Source: UKL13-2 sp043773745
GTDB taxonomy: Bacteria; Pseudomonadota; Gammaproteobacteria; Burkholderiales; Usitatibacteraceae
Direction of reading: 5' to 3'
Length of the DNA stretch: 64,000 nucleotides
Assembly: GCA_043773745.1 (NCBI GenBank)
Contig: JAYVEV010000043.1
Span: 1 to 64,000 of the forward strand
The translations under genes and the position numbers were made by a program. Every line of letters starts with the position of its first letter. The stretch's first letter is position 1. Shown here piece after piece: positions 1 to 8,108 of this stretch. The notes beneath the pieces were generated by a model. The model saw nothing but the letters and a program-made list of their open reading frames with translations. It made no database searches and had not been told where the DNA came from.

Positions 1-1
1 C

Positions 2-1279
2 TCAATTGGCGACAGTCAACTTTGTCATTCCGCCCATATACGGCACCAGCACTGCCGGTATGGTCACGCTGCCATCCGCGTTCTGGTAATTTTCCAGCAC
101 CGCCACCAGGGCCCGGCCTACCGCCAGGCCTGAGCCGTTGATCGTGTGCAGGTATTCGGTTTTACCCTGGGCGTTCTTGCATCGCGCCATCATGCGCCGT
201 GCCTGAAAGGCTTCAAACAACGAGCACGAAGAAATTTCGCGATAGGTATTTTGTGCGGGCAGCCAGACTTCCAGGTCATAGGTTTTGGCGCTCGCAAAGC
301 CCATATCGCCGGTACATAACAACATGGTGCGATAGGGCAATTCCAGCTTTTGCAAAATCGTTTCCGCGTGCTGCACCAGCTCTTCATGTGCGGCGACTGA
401 ATTTTCCGGAGCGACGATTTGCACGATTTCCACTTTGTCGAACTGGTGCTGACGAATCATGCCGCGTGTGTCTTTGCCATAGCTGCCCGCTTCCGAACGA
501 AAGCAGGGTGAATGACAGGCGTACTTCATGGGCAACTGCGACGTGTTGACGATTTCATCGCGCACAAAATTGGTTACCGGCACTTCGGCTGTCGGGATCA
601 AATACATATCGCGACCGTCAATCTTGAAACCATCGTCGCGAAATTTTTCCAGATTGGTCACGCCATCAATGCAATGATCATTCACCAGGTACGGCACATA
701 AACCTCGGTATAGCCGTGCTCCAGCGTATGCGTATTCAACATGAATTGGGCCAGCGCTCGATGCAGCCGCGCCACACCACCGCGCAGCACCGAGAACCGC
801 GCCCCGCTTAGCTTGGCGGCCGTTTCGAAATCAATACCGCCCAGCGCTTCGCCGATATCAACATGGTCTTTGACGGTGAAATCGAAGGCTTTGGGTGTGC
901 CCCATTTGCGCACTTCTACATTGTCGAGCTCTGATTTGGCAATCGGCACTTCAGCGCGCGGGATGTTGGGGATTTGGCGTAGGAATGCGTTAAGTTTTTC
1001 CTGAAGCTCACCAAGCGCTGCCTCATTGGCTTTCAGGTTGTCACCCAGGTCCGCCACATCGGCCATGACGGCAGTGGTGTCTTCGCCCTTGCCTTTCATC
1101 ATGCCGATTTGCTTCGACGCAGCATTGCGCTTGGCTTGTAATTCTTCGGTTTGGGTTTGAAGTTTTCTGCGCTCGCCCTCCAACGCGCGAAATTGTGCCT
1201 CGTCGAAAACATGATTGCGTCGCGCTAATCCCGCGACGGCAGTGGGTAAATCTTTGCGGAGTTGTTGAATATCTAGCAT
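2..1279 (-). CDS. serS: Seryl-tRNA synthetase
   Basis: Charges tRNA-Ser (and tRNA-Sec) with serine in the cytoplasm. The 425-residue product has the full family layout: an N-terminal antiparallel coiled-coil arm (about residues 30-110, rich in Lys, Glu and Gln) that grips the long variable arm of tRNA-Ser, then a class II catalytic core. Motif 2 is visible as FRSEAG (260-265) and motif 3 as the GLAVGRALVAVLENYQ segment near the C-terminus. The stop codon is the first complete codon of the window, so the gene is complete. The ATG start is followed directly by the typical MLDIQQLRKD start of the family. It lies downstream of rarA on the same strand, a pairing common in Gamma- and Betaproteobacteria. 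Confidence 0.98.
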   Translation of the reverse strand: MLDIQQLRKDLPTAVAGLARRNHVFDEAQFRALEGERRKLQTQTEELQAKRNAASKQIGMMKGKGEDTTAVMADVADLGDNLKANEAALGELQEKLNAFLRQIPNIPRAEVPIAKSELDNVEVRKWGTPKAFDFTVKDHVDIGEALGGIDFETAAKLSGARFSVLRGGVARLHRALAQFMLNTHTLEHGYTEVYVPYLVNDHCIDGVTNLEKFRDDGFKIDGRDMYLIPTAEVPVTNFVRDEIVNTSQLPMKYACHSPCFRSEAGSYGKDTRGMIRQHQFDKVEIVQIVAPENSVAAHEELVQHAETILQKLELPYRTMLLCTGDMGFASAKTYDLEVWLPAQNTYREISSCSLFEAFQARRMMARCKNAQGKTEYLHTINGSGLAVGRALVAVLENYQNADGSVTIPAVLVPYMGGMTKLTVAN

Positions 1280-1513
1280 GGTGATTCCTTTACTTCAAAA
1301 TGATTTGTTGATAGCTCGATGCTCATACCCAGAGGCGTATATAGATGCATATACAGAGGCATAGCGCATCAGCACTAAAGAAATTAAATCTGAAAAGCGC
1401 ACGCCTTCAGTGGGCGTGACGAAGGCGGCGCTACCTAGATCGCACGGAGAGGCGAGAGGAGCGGCTGGAAGAATTGCTGTATTGGACAACTAGGCGAAAT
1501 GTCTGGATTGTTT

Positions 1514-2854
1514 TCATTTCCGGTATTTTGAATCAAGCTCACGCCATTGCGCAAGTTTTTCGCGAATTTTCGCTTCCAGCCCCCGATCTGTCGGGCGATA
1601 CCACTCCTGCGCGCCGATGCCATCCGGCAAATAAGTCTCGCCAGCCGCATAAGCACCCTCCTCCTGATGCGCATAGCGATAGCCTGCGCCCATGCCCAGA
1701 TTTTTCATGAGTTTGGTGGGCGCGTTGCGAATATGCATCGGCACCGGACGTGACTCATCCTGCTTGATGAAGGCGCGTACTTCGTTATAGGCCTCATAAA
1801 CGGCATTTGATTTCGCCGCCACAGCCAGATAAATTACTGCTTCCGCCAAAGCCAACTCACCCTCGGGCGAACCCAAGCGTTCATACACGGCTGCAGCTGA
1901 CATGGTGATCTCCAATGCACGCGGATCAGCTAGGCCGATATCTTCGGTCGCCATGCGAATCAGGCGCCGCGCGAGATAGCGCGGATCAGCCCCGCCATCA
2001 AGCATGCGGCAGAACCAGTAAAGTGAAGCATCGGGGTCGGACCCGCGCACGCTCTTGTGCAGTGCCGAAATTTGATCGTAAAAATTATCCCCACCCTTGT
2101 CGAAGCGCTTGGCCGCGCGCGCCAATACTGCTTCCACCAGCGCCACATCCACGCTGGTTATTTTTTTGGTTTCAACCGCGATGGCGAGCTGTTCCACCAA
2201 ATTCAGCAGGCGTCGCCCATCGCCATCCGCCATGCCGATAAGCTGTTTTTTTGCATCGTCCTGAACCACCGTTTCACCCAGCACCGCGTCTGCCGCATGG
2301 GCAAACAGTAACATCAGCGCATCATCATCAAGCGACTTCAACACATAAACCGCGGCGCGTGACAGCAACGCGTTATTCAATTCAAATGAGGGGTTTTCGG
2401 TGGTCGCGCCAATAAACGTGACCAGCCCTGATTCCACATGCGGCAGGAACGCATCCTGCTGGCTTTTATTGAAGCGATGCACCTCATCCACAAATAAAAT
2501 CGTGCGCCGCTGCAGGTTCTCGCGGTTAATGTTCGCGCGCTCAATTGCTTCGCGAATTTCCTTCACGCCGGACAACACCGCCGACAGTGCTATAAAATCC
2601 GCCTCAAAAGCCGTCGCCATCAGTCGGGCGATGGTGGTTTTGCCGACACCCGGCGGCCCCCATAAGATCATCGAATGCGGCTTGCCCGAATCAAACGCAA
2701 TCCGCAGCGGCATGCCCTCGCCGGTGAGATGCTCCTGGCCGATCACCTCGGCAAGGGTGCGCGGACGCAGGCGCTCTGCTAATGGCGCGCCAGCATTTCC
2801 CTGCGCCTGCAGCTCTTGTGTAGTGACATCATCGCCAGAAAACAAATCACTCAT
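1514..2854 (-). CDS. rarA: Replication-associated recombination protein A (AAA+ ATPase)
   Basis: RarA/MgsA is a clamp-loader-like AAA+ ATPase acting at stalled replication forks. With the ATG at 2854 (MSDLFSGDD) the protein is 446 residues, normal for the family. Walker A is GPPGVGKTT (about 66-74) and Walker B is ILFVDEVHRF; sensor and arginine-finger regions (GATTENPSFE, ALLSRA) follow, and the C-terminal half carries the MgsA tetramerisation region (SDPDASLYWFCRMLDGGADP). An in-frame upstream start at 2905 is possible but would put the first codons inside a stable hairpin and add residues foreign to the family, so 2854 is preferred. The 234-bp gap to serS holds only a weak hairpin (6-bp arms CACGCC/GGCGTG near 1400-1420). 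The lolA gene often found upstream is absent. Confidence 0.95.
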   Translation of the reverse strand: MSDLFSGDDVTTQELQAQGNAGAPLAERLRPRTLAEVIGQEHLTGEGMPLRIAFDSGKPHSMILWGPPGVGKTTIARLMATAFEADFIALSAVLSGVKEIREAIERANINRENLQRRTILFVDEVHRFNKSQQDAFLPHVESGLVTFIGATTENPSFELNNALLSRAAVYVLKSLDDDALMLLFAHAADAVLGETVVQDDAKKQLIGMADGDGRRLLNLVEQLAIAVETKKITSVDVALVEAVLARAAKRFDKGGDNFYDQISALHKSVRGSDPDASLYWFCRMLDGGADPRYLARRLIRMATEDIGLADPRALEITMSAAAVYERLGSPEGELALAEAVIYLAVAAKSNAVYEAYNEVRAFIKQDESRPVPMHIRNAPTKLMKNLGMGAGYRYAHQEEGAYAAGETYLPDGIGAQEWYRPTDRGLEAKIREKLAQWRELDSKYRK

Positions 2855-2891
2855 CCGCCATCGTCCGAATTTAAAACCCCAATATCCACGG

Positions 2892-2921
2892 GGCTCTTCA
2901 GGCAAAAATGCCTCAAGAGCC
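2892..2921. other. Stable hairpin upstream of rarA
   Basis: Two arms of 7+5 bp (GGCTCTT/AAGAGCC and AGGCA/TGCCT) are separated by one C/C mismatch and closed by an AAAA loop. It lies 38-67 bases upstream of the preferred rarA start, in the 264-bp space shared with the divergent RIO kinase gene. Neither strand shows a uridine tract directly after it, so it is not a standard terminator. A leader hairpin of the rarA transcript is possible; its function is unknown. Confidence 0.5.
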
Positions 2922-3118
2922 TCTCCCTTATTGGTGTTTTGCTAAAAATAATTACACCGTAACAACCGTTTTTGCCCAGCCATCATGCCCGCAAATTTAA
3001 CATCAAATGCCCAGCGACGCGGCCTCACTGTACAGTGCCATGGCAAAGCAGCTTTCCCTAGTAAAATCTGATTCTGGCCACCAACTGGCAACCAAGCCGT
3101 ACTATTCCCCTATCACTT

Positions 3119-3970
3119 ATGAAAACCCCACCAAGATTACTGCCACTGGTTGAGGAAGGTCTCATCGACGAGGTCATGCGCCAGCTCATGAGCGGCAAGG
3201 AAGCCGTGGTTTATGTGGTGCGCTGTGGGGAAGATGTGCGCTGCGCCAAGGTTTACAAGGAGGCTGACAAGCGCAGTTTCCGCCAGGCCGTGCAATATAC
3301 CGAAGGGCGTAAGGTCAAAAACAGTCGTCGCGCGCGGGCTATGGAAAAAGGCTCGCGCTATGGACGCCAGGAGCAGGAAGAAGCCTGGCAAAACGCCGAG
3401 GTAGATGCCCTGCACCGCCTTGCCGCGGCCGGCGTTCGGGTGCCCAGGCCATATAACTTTCTCAACGGCGTGCTGCTGATGGAGCTGGTGACGGATGAGC
3501 ACGGCCATGCCGCCCCAAGGCTGAACGATGTGGAGCTCACCGCCGAGAAAGCCCGCGAATATCACCACTTCCTGATCCGGCAAGTCGTGCTCATGCTATG
3601 CGCAGGCATGGTCCACGGCGATCTTTCCGAATACAACGTGCTGATCGACGGCGATGGTCCCGTCATCATCGATTTGCCGCAGGCGGTTGATGCCGCTGGC
3701 AATAATAGCGCTGCTGCGCTGCTGGAGCGCGATGTCGAAAATCTGAAATTATGGTTTGGTCGCTTCGCCCCCGAGCTGCTCACAACCGACTACGGTCGCG
3801 AAATCTGGGCAATCTACAAGACCGGCAAGTTGCTGCCTGATACCGTTCTCACCGGTCATTTCGCGCGCAATGAAAAAGCCGCCGACGTAAAAGGACTTAT
3901 CAAAGAAATTGATGAAGTGATCAAGGAAGAAGCGGCGCGCCAGCGTTACAAGCAATCGATTGACCAATGA
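3119..3970 (+). CDS. RIO-type serine protein kinase
   Basis: A 283-residue protein with the atypical RIO kinase fold. Visible motifs are the glycine-poor nucleotide loop GKEAVVYVV (26-34), the ATP-binding Lys44 in CAKVYK, the catalytic loop HGDLSEYNVL (166-175; Asp168 and Asn173) and the metal-binding IIDLPQ (183-188; Asp185). These resemble the RIO1 branch, which in archaea and eukaryotes works in small-subunit ribosome maturation. The role in bacteria is not established, so the substrate is not inferred here. There is no clear Shine-Dalgarno sequence before the ATG. The gene is transcribed away from rarA, and the creatininase-family gene follows after 42 bp on the same strand. Confidence 0.85.
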   Translation: MKTPPRLLPLVEEGLIDEVMRQLMSGKEAVVYVVRCGEDVRCAKVYKEADKRSFRQAVQYTEGRKVKNSRRARAMEKGSRYGRQEQEEAWQNAEVDALHRLAAAGVRVPRPYNFLNGVLLMELVTDEHGHAAPRLNDVELTAEKAREYHHFLIRQVVLMLCAGMVHGDLSEYNVLIDGDGPVIIDLPQAVDAAGNNSAAALLERDVENLKLWFGRFAPELLTTDYGREIWAIYKTGKLLPDTVLTGHFARNEKAADVKGLIKEIDEVIKEEAARQRYKQSIDQ

Positions 3971-4012
3971 TGGAATCCTAGGTTTAGTTCTTTCAAAAAG
4001 TATTACCCAACT

Positions 4013-4714
4013 ATGAAAATTCGCGATACCAACTGGATGATGATCGAGGAATACCTCAAGCATGACGACCGTGCCGTTGTGCCCATCGGCTGCACCGAGC
4101 AGCACGCGTATTTGAGTCTGGCAGTGGACGCGATTCTTGCCGAAAATGTCGCCGTCGACGCCGCAGAGTCATTGGGTGTGCCGGTGTTCCCGGTCATTCC
4201 ATTCGGTCACACGCCGACCTTCATGGCCTACCCCGGCACTATCTCGCTGCGGCTTGATACCCTGATTGCGGTGATGCGCGACGTGCTGGACAGCCTCGCC
4301 ACGCATGGCTTTAAGCGTATCGTCATCGTCAACGGCCATGGTGGAAACGCACCTATTGGCCATTTTCTCGGCGAGTGGATGGCCGATCATCCCGACGTGA
4401 AGGTGAAGTTTCATAACTGGTGGAACTCACCGCGCACCTGGGCCAAGGTGATAGAGATTGATCCCGTGGCATCACACGCATCGTGGATGGAAAATTTTCG
4501 TGCCACCAGAATCGCGAGCGTGGTGCAACCAACTACAGCACCTGCGCCCATTGATTACGCCAAACTAAAGCTCATGAACCCGCAACAAACACGCGCTTAT
4601 CTAGGCGATGGAAATTTCGCGGGCGTTTATGAAAAGCCGGACGCGGTGATGGATGAGTTATGGCAAGTTGCGGTTGAAGAAACGCGGGGATTGATTGAAG
4701 GTGGTTGGGACTAA
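4013..4714 (+). CDS. Creatininase family amidohydrolase
   Basis: A 233-residue member of the creatininase/creatinine amidohydrolase superfamily, metal-dependent enzymes that open cyclic amides. The metal-binding block GCTEQH with a following Asp is seen (Glu29, His31, Asp39), as is the second ligand region NGHGGN (107-112, His109). The fold also contributes PFGHTPTF and the YPGTISL strand typical of the family. The glutamate that follows the second histidine in Pseudomonas creatininase is Gly here, as in many family members of unknown substrate, so true creatininase activity should not be assumed. It may share a transcript with the RIO kinase upstream. Confidence 0.85.
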   Translation: MKIRDTNWMMIEEYLKHDDRAVVPIGCTEQHAYLSLAVDAILAENVAVDAAESLGVPVFPVIPFGHTPTFMAYPGTISLRLDTLIAVMRDVLDSLATHGFKRIVIVNGHGGNAPIGHFLGEWMADHPDVKVKFHNWWNSPRTWAKVIEIDPVASHASWMENFRATRIASVVQPTTAPAPIDYAKLKLMNPQQTRAYLGDGNFAGVYEKPDAVMDELWQVAVEETRGLIEGGWD

Positions 4715-5014
4715 TTTAAAGTGTCCTAGCTAAGACTTAACCTGACATACACCGGTCAGATAACTGGCAAATCAAGCATCTCAAGCAGGTGTACCAAGAT
4801 CAAAAAATAATAATCTCCTACTTGCTGACGGCAAAGGCGCCTACAAAGGCAGCGGCATGCGCTTGTTATGCTGGGTGAATAGATTGGTTATGTGCATGAC
4901 GTAAACGAAGTGTTGGCAGCACATGCGCGTAGCCAAGTTGCCCGATTTATGGCACCCGGTAAAAGCTTGGGTGTTCACGGCATCCACAATGCCCGATAAA
5001 ACAAAGTTGTACGC
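4715..5014. other. 300-bp gap with no supported gene
   Basis: No convincing gene. A short stretch immediately upstream of, and in frame with, mlaE stays open for about 25 codons before a TAA at about 5000 (the reading ends GKSLGVHGIHNAR). A second open stretch of similar size lies near 4825-4890. They could be remnants of a decayed gene, but I cannot assign a family. No strong promoter or terminator stands out. Confidence 0.4.
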
Positions 5015-6136
5015 ATGTTCAAAGCGGCTCAAAAAAATCCCCTGACCACGATTATATTCCATCACGAGGGCAACCAAGCCTCGCTGGAAGGTGCGCTGAC
5101 ACACGCGACGCTGCCCGAAGCGCGGCTCGCAATTGACGCATGGGGCAAAGAAAATCAGGCGGGCCAACTCGATCTGGCTCAGCTCAAGACACTCGATACG
5201 CCGGGCGCATTATTTCTAAACAGCTTGCGCGAACAAGGGCTGGAAATAACGAATGTACGCGCCGATCAGCAGGCTTTGTTTGAGCTGATTGGCGGCCTGA
5301 CTCTTGAGCCGTTGCCGGAACCCCCGCACAAAGCGCGTTGGCGGCAAATTATCACGCAGCTCGGTAGCGGTGGCGAGGATGCACTCCGCGGTACAGGTGA
5401 TGTCATCACGTTCATCGGGCGTAGCGCCGAAGCGATCGTCCTTACGCTATTTCATCCGTCGCGTCTGCGCTGGCCTTCGATATCACGGCACGTCTCGGAA
5501 ACCGGTGTCAATGCGTTGCCGATTGTGGGGCTGCTGGCGGTCATGATCAGCATTGTCATCGCCTATCAGGGTGTGGCCCAGTTGCGGGCTTACGGCGGCG
5601 AAGAGCTCACCATTAATCTAGTGGCGGTCTCGGTGCTGCGTGAAATGGCCGTGCTGATCACCGCCATCATGGTGGCTGGCCGCTCTGGCTCGGCGTTTGC
5701 TGCCGAGATCGGCGTGATGCAGGCACGCGAGGAGATTGATGCGCTGAAGGTCATGGGGCTCGATTCAATGGAGATGCTGGTGGTGCCACGGCTGCTGGCG
5801 CTGATCGTGGTGTTACCGCTGCTGACTTTTTTCTCCGATGTGATGGGTCTCCTGGGGGGCGCGGTAATTTCCCAATCGCTTTTGCATGTCTCGCCGCTGC
5901 AATATCTGGATCGGGTGCGAGACGCAGTGCAAATGCGCGATTTATTTGTAGGGCTGATCAAGGCGCCGGTGTTCGGATTTATGATCGGTGTCATCGGCTG
6001 CATGCATGGTTTGCGGGTGCGTGGCTCAGCCGATAGTGTCGGCAAGGAAACCACCAGCGCGGTGGTGAAATCGATCTTTCTGGTTATCGTGTTGGATGCG
6101 CTGTTCTCGATCTTATTTGAAAAGGTCGGGCTATGA
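5015..6136 (+). CDS. mlaE: MlaE-type ABC transporter permease with N-terminal STAS-like domain
   Basis: Inner-membrane permease of an Mla/Ttg2-type phospholipid transport system. Of 373 residues, about 1-95 are a soluble STAS-like domain fused in front of the permease (segments LEGALTHATLPEARLAIDAW and LKTLDTPGALFLNSLREQGL), an arrangement seen in many Proteobacteria that place the MlaB function in the same chain. The rest is the MlaE/YrbE core with about five or six membrane segments and the family signature region MVAGRSGSAFAAEIGVM followed by EEIDALKVMGLD. The ATG at 5015 is the first possible start after an in-frame TAA. The stop overlaps the mlaF start by 4 bp (ATGA), pointing to translational coupling. 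Confidence 0.93.
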   Translation: MFKAAQKNPLTTIIFHHEGNQASLEGALTHATLPEARLAIDAWGKENQAGQLDLAQLKTLDTPGALFLNSLREQGLEITNVRADQQALFELIGGLTLEPLPEPPHKARWRQIITQLGSGGEDALRGTGDVITFIGRSAEAIVLTLFHPSRLRWPSISRHVSETGVNALPIVGLLAVMISIVIAYQGVAQLRAYGGEELTINLVAVSVLREMAVLITAIMVAGRSGSAFAAEIGVMQAREEIDALKVMGLDSMEMLVVPRLLALIVVLPLLTFFSDVMGLLGGAVISQSLLHVSPLQYLDRVRDAVQMRDLFVGLIKAPVFGFMIGVIGCMHGLRVRGSADSVGKETTSAVVKSIFLVIVLDALFSILFEKVGL

Positions 6137-7077
6137 CCGCGAAAAAATCCATCGCCGTCGCGAACCCTTCAGCGGCTTCCGTTTCGTCAGCTACAACACT
6201 TGAGCCGATTATGACTGCGCGTGGCATAGTCAATCGCTTTGGCAAGCAGATCGTCCACGATAAGCTCAGCCTGGATATTCTGCCCGGCGAAATCCTCGGC
6301 ATTGCCGGTGGGTCAGGCTCCGGCAAATCCGTGCTGCTCAGGACCCTGACCGGTCTGCATCAACCTGACAGTGGCAAGGTAACTTTGAACGGCAAACCCA
6401 TCTCGGGCATCGTGCCGCATGAGCGCGCCGCCATGATGGGTGTGCTATTTCAGCAGGGCGCATTATTTTCATCACTGACCGTGGCCGAGAACATCATGCT
6501 GCCGCTGCGCGAATACACCAAGCTATCGGAGGCAGAACAGCAAACCTTGGCCGCCATGAAAATCGAGCTCACTGGGCTGACGGCGGATACTGGTCTCAAA
6601 ATGCCTGCACAGCTTTCGGGAGGCATGGTCAAGCGTGCGTCGCTGGCACGCGCGTTGGCGCTGGATCCACGCATCCTGTTTCTTGATGAGCCAACCTCCG
6701 GGCTCGACCCGCTTAGCGCAAGCAGTATTGATTCACTCATCCTGAAACTAAACCAGAGTCTGGGCATTACTGTCGTAATCGTCACCCATGATCTCAATAC
6801 CCTGTTTTCAGTTTGCGGACGGGTCGCGATATTGGCTGACCACAAGCTAACGGTGGATACGCTGGATGTATTACAAAAATCAAACCAGCCATGGATTCAC
6901 GATTTTTTGAACGGGCCGCGAGCCCGTGGCGCCATGACTGCGGCTGAAGCTGAGTCTGCCGAGTTCAATGAATCGAGCAAACCGGCCAAACCTGTCCGAA
7001 AACCGCGTGCTCCCGCTATCAAGCGAGTCAGCCCATCACCGGAACCCGATCATCAAAAAGAACTTGGAAAATCATAA
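6133..7077 (+). CDS. mlaF: MlaF-type ABC transporter ATP-binding protein
   Basis: ATPase of the Mla-type lipid transporter, partner of the MlaE permease. Walker A is GGSGSGKS (59-66), the ABC signature is LSGGMVKRASLARALALDP and Walker B with its following D-loop is ILFLDEPTSGLDP; the switch histidine is in VIVTHDLN. At 314 residues it is longer than the roughly 270 usual for MlaF. The extra length is a Ser/Ala-rich N-terminus (an internal Met27 would be the conventional start) and a Pro/Lys/Arg-rich C-terminal tail (about 270-314). The stop and the mlaD start share one base (TAATG). Confidence 0.93.
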   Translation: MTAKKSIAVANPSAASVSSATTLEPIMTARGIVNRFGKQIVHDKLSLDILPGEILGIAGGSGSGKSVLLRTLTGLHQPDSGKVTLNGKPISGIVPHERAAMMGVLFQQGALFSSLTVAENIMLPLREYTKLSEAEQQTLAAMKIELTGLTADTGLKMPAQLSGGMVKRASLARALALDPRILFLDEPTSGLDPLSASSIDSLILKLNQSLGITVVIVTHDLNTLFSVCGRVAILADHKLTVDTLDVLQKSNQPWIHDFLNGPRARGAMTAAEAESAEFNESSKPAKPVRKPRAPAIKRVSPSPEPDHQKELGKS

Positions 7078-7691
7078 TGGAAAACGATAAACGCTATTTC
7101 ATCGAAGGCCTGTTCATCATCGTTTTGTCTATTGGTGCTGCCTTTGCATTCGTCTGGCTCTCGGGCACTGAACAGCGCGACGATGTGCTCTATCGCATCC
7201 GCTTTGCTGAATCCGTGAGCGGCATGGCCGTCGGCGATCCGGTAAAATTTCACGGCGTCGATGTCGGCAGCGTGAGGTCGGTGGGCATCGACCCCGACGA
7301 TGCGCGTTTGGTTCAGGTTGTTGTCGGCCTGCGCAACCAAACACCGGTGAAAACCGATACCCGCGCCGTGCTCAAACTCAAAGGCGTTACCGGCACCGTT
7401 TTGATTGAACTCAATGGTGGCAACCCCAAAGCCGAGCTGTTGGTAGCCACGACTGAGGCGGGGAAAGTCCCCGAGATTCCTTTCGAAAAGAGCAGCATCA
7501 ATACAGTCCTCGATCAATTACCCAAAGTGGTGGAGAAATTTTTAGTCATCGAGGATCAGGCCAAGAAAGCGCTAAACGACGTCACCGTGTTTACCAGCAA
7601 AGTTAAAGAAAACCCCTCTCTGCTGCTACGTCGTCCGAAGGATCCGCCAGCAAAAGAGGCACCGGCAAAAGAAGCGCCTGCAAAAAAATAA
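7077..7691 (+). CDS. mlaD: MlaD-type MCE-domain lipid-binding protein
   Basis: Periplasmic, membrane-anchored MCE-domain subunit that forms the lipid-conducting ring in Mla systems. Of 204 residues, a single N-terminal membrane helix lies at about 8-28 and the MCE domain at about 38-120 (pattern VSGMAVGDPVKFHGVDVGSV). A short helical region follows, then a low-complexity tail of repeated Ala-Pro-Ala-Lys-Glu units. It is the last gene of the operon; no mlaC or mlaA/vacJ follows, and a strong hairpin closes the unit. The periplasmic carrier and outer-membrane parts must be encoded elsewhere if the system is complete. Confidence 0.92.
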   Translation: MENDKRYFIEGLFIIVLSIGAAFAFVWLSGTEQRDDVLYRIRFAESVSGMAVGDPVKFHGVDVGSVRSVGIDPDDARLVQVVVGLRNQTPVKTDTRAVLKLKGVTGTVLIELNGGNPKAELLVATTEAGKVPEIPFEKSSINTVLDQLPKVVEKFLVIEDQAKKALNDVTVFTSKVKENPSLLLRRPKDPPAKEAPAKEAPAKK

Positions 7692-7735
7692 GGTGACGTC
7701 AGGCGTCGGCAATTAAATATTGAAAGTGTCCAGCG

Positions 7736-7797
7736 GGCGGGCATCTTGAGCCACAATGTGCTCAAGGTGCCCGCCAATACTAGGGTTTGTTTATTTT
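7736..7797 (+). terminator. Hairpin terminator of the mlaEFD operon
   Basis: A 16-bp stem (7736-7751 with 7760-7775, one G-T wobble) closes an 8-base loop. It is followed after a short gap by a T-rich stretch (GTTTGTTTATTTTTT, about 7786-7799). It lies 45 bp after the mlaD stop. The U-tract is not immediately adjacent, so efficiency is uncertain. Confidence 0.65.
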
Positions 7798-7862
7798 TTC
7801 TATTAGTAGCAAGCCTTGGTGCACTCCTACCAACCCTGCCAACCCTACCAATAACGCGTTGA

Positions 7863-7931
7863 CTATTTCTTTGCCCGCATCATCAGCGCAATCTCCTCAA
7901 GCCGCGCCTTTCGGTCTTTTATCTTGAGTTC
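7863..7931 (-). pseudogene. Relict 3' end of a PH-domain (YdbS-like) gene
   Basis: On the minus strand this stretch encodes a C-terminal tail (RKARLEEIALMMRAKK then stop) nearly identical to the tail of the intact PH-domain protein at 10936-11517 (IQARLEEIAQMMRQTK). The open frame runs only 28 codons back to a stop and has no room for the PH domain, so it is a fragment and not a gene. Its position on the far side of the FG-GAP gene suggests a duplication or insertion that left a copy of the gene end behind. Confidence 0.6.
7875..7909. repeat. 35-bp direct repeat, left copy
   Basis: Matches 10948-10982 at 34 of 35 positions in the same orientation, with the single difference at the A of CATCAGCGC (T in the right copy). 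The two copies flank the FG-GAP gene about 3.07 kb apart. The right copy lies inside the coding end of the PH-domain gene. Confidence 0.8.
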
Positions 7932-7971
7932 ATTGCTGTGGATTAAAAATCAACTTGTCATTTCAGAATTC

Positions 7972-8001
7972 TTGACAAACATGAATTTTAGGTGCAATGA
8001 T
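7972..8001 (+). promoter_or_regulatory. Possible sigma70 promoter of the FG-GAP gene
   Basis: A perfect -35 hexamer TTGACA (7972-7977) is followed after 18 bp by AATGAT (7996-8001), preceded by TG one base upstream as in extended -10 elements. The -10 match is only partial (3 of 6). The site lies about 110 bp upstream of the start at 8109, in an AT-rich stretch. Confidence 0.35.
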
Positions 8002-8108
8002 GATTTTCAAATAAATAAAATATCATCAAGTTATTTCACTAATGCGCTCTAGTAGTCATTGCTGAACCCGAGCGGCAATGTAAGTTCCTTCACAACTGGA
8101 GGCTGACA

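Noticed and set aside
1295..1489. Open frame on the minus strand between rarA and serS
   Set aside because: It has no ribosome-binding site, the repeated Tyr-Ala-Ser pattern comes from a low-complexity stretch, and it matches no family.
4715..5014. Possible transposase remnant before mlaE
   Set aside because: Two short open stretches exist but no residues of a known transposase or inverted-repeat ends could be identified.
4841..5167. Minus-strand open frame overlapping the start of mlaE
   Set aside because: It overlaps a clear gene in the opposite direction and its product is not recognisable.
5590..6054. Long antisense open frame inside mlaE
   Set aside because: Ser/Thr/Arg-rich shadow of the coding strand, with no start signal.
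7800..7860. CCAACCCT-type short repeats before the FG-GAP gene
   Set aside because: Only two or three imperfect 9-bp units; too short to call a functional repeat or binding array.
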